Positions 44,502 to 45,005 of a stretch of DNA of 45,005 nt are shown here, piece by piece. The stretch lies in the NCBI GenBank assembly GCA_021166725.1, contig JAJPES010000021.1, forward strand, positions 1 to 45,005, in the 5' to 3' direction. The first letter of the stretch is position 1. The number at the start of each line of letters is the position of its first letter. Below the pieces are notes generated by a model. It saw nothing but the letters and a program-made list of their open reading frames with translations. It was not told where the DNA came from and did no database searches. The translations under genes were made by a program, and so were the position numbers. Source of the stretch: Burkholderiaceae bacterium (GTDB lineage: Bacteria > Pseudomonadota > Gammaproteobacteria > Burkholderiales > Burkholderiaceae_E).

Positions 44502-45005
44502 ATGGCGAATGCCACCCGCCTGATCAAGAAGTACCCCAACCGGCGCCTCTACGATACGCAGACGAGCGCGTACATCACGCTGGCCGACGTCAAGCAACTG
44601 GTGCTCGGCAACGAGAACTTCAAGGTGGTCGACGCCAAGAGCGGAGAGGACCTGACCCGCAGCATCCTGCTGCAGATCATCCTCGAAGAGGAGGCGGGCG
44701 GCACGCCGCTCTTCTCCTCGCCGATGCTCGCGCAGATCATCCGCTTCTACGGCCATGCGATGCAGGGGATGATGGGCGCGTACCTCGAGAAGACGATGCA
44801 GGCCTTCGTCGATATCCAGAACAAGATGCAGGAGCAGTCGAAGACCTTCTACGACAACAAGGGAATCCCGAACCCGGAGATGTGGGCGCAGTTCATGTCG
44901 ATGCAGACGCCGATGATCCAGACGATGATGGGCAACTACATCGAGCAGAGCAAGAACCTGTTCGTGCAGATGCAGGAGCAGATGCAGGCGCAGACGCGCA
45001 ACATG
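44502..45005 (+). CDS. phaR: Polyhydroxyalkanoate synthesis repressor PhaR (partial, runs off window)
   Basis: A DNA- and PHB-binding repressor of phasin genes. The visible 168 residues have the N-terminal PHB-accumulation regulatory domain (LIKKYPNRRLYDTQTSAYIT, LADVKQLVLGNENFKVVDAK) and the start of a Met/Gln-rich helical C-terminal region (MQEQSKTFYDNKGIPNPEMW). It lies 12 bases after phaB. The frame is open at 45005, so the end is beyond the window. Confidence 0.94.
   Translation, partial: MANATRLIKKYPNRRLYDTQTSAYITLADVKQLVLGNENFKVVDAKSGEDLTRSILLQIILEEEAGGTPLFSSPMLAQIIRFYGHAMQGMMGAYLEKTMQAFVDIQNKMQEQSKTFYDNKGIPNPEMWAQFMSMQTPMIQTMMGNYIEQSKNLFVQMQEQMQAQTRNM

Overview
This is a high-GC chromosomal segment of a betaproteobacterium, most likely order Burkholderiales. 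The evidence is gene order plus protein content: [19 protein letters not shown]; mdh/gntR-sdhCDAB-sdhE-gltA; odhA-odhB-lpdA-zapE; and bamD/rluD-pgeF-phaC-phaB-phaR are arrangements typical of that group. I cannot place it to genus. Most of the window is core metabolism; accessory material is limited to a decayed toxin-antitoxin scar (about 4.1-5.1 kb) and a repeat-flanked hydrolase gene (22.3-23.3 kb).

Layout. 1-3.5 kb: tail of pheT, ihfA, a MerR regulator, tRNA-Pro(GGG) with its own promoter and terminator, then an overlapping membrane protein (DUF898) and M48 peptidase pair. 3.6-5.6 kb: a hemerythrin gene behind a palindromic, NsrR-like operator, remnants of an AbiE-type antitoxin/toxin pair joined to a truncated pirin gene, and a VOC-family gene. 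5.65-7.9 kb: a MASE1-degenerate GGDEF-EAL phosphodiesterase. 8.1-16.2 kb (all minus strand): mdh, prpB, prpC, prpD, a DUF3617 gene and acnA, i.e. malate dehydrogenase plus the methylcitrate cycle and aconitase. 16.3-22.3 kb (plus): GntR/UTRA regulator, sdhCDAB, sdhE, gltA. 22.4-28.2 kb: metal-dependent hydrolase, then on the minus strand a three-gene ferredoxin-type 2-oxoacid oxidoreductase operon (korC-korA-korB). 28.4-29.8 kb: a PA2779-like membrane peptide and a C39-like peptidase lipoprotein. 29.9-36.8 kb: the 2-oxoglutarate dehydrogenase complex (odhA, odhB, lpdA) and zapE. 36.9-41.7 kb: DUF465, DinG-like helicase, bamD (minus), rluD, pgeF. 41.8-45.0 kb: phaC, phaB and the start of phaR.

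Together the genes encode most of the oxidative TCA cycle (citrate synthase, aconitase, 2-oxoglutarate oxidation, succinate and malate dehydrogenases), propionyl-CoA disposal by the methylcitrate cycle, and storage of acetyl-CoA as polyhydroxybutyrate. The most notable observations are: (1) acnA carries an in-frame amber codon exactly where a conserved Lys codon is expected; (2) two mechanistically different systems for oxidising 2-oxoglutarate (KorABC-like and OdhAB-Lpd) lie under 2 kb apart; (3) the PHA synthase has a histone-H1-like basic Ala/Lys/Pro N-terminal tail; (4) a near-perfect palindrome precedes the hemerythrin gene; and (5) inverted copies of a GGGGTCAGACCCC-type repeat flank the hydrolase gene. 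I did not find a convincing wholly new multi-gene system.
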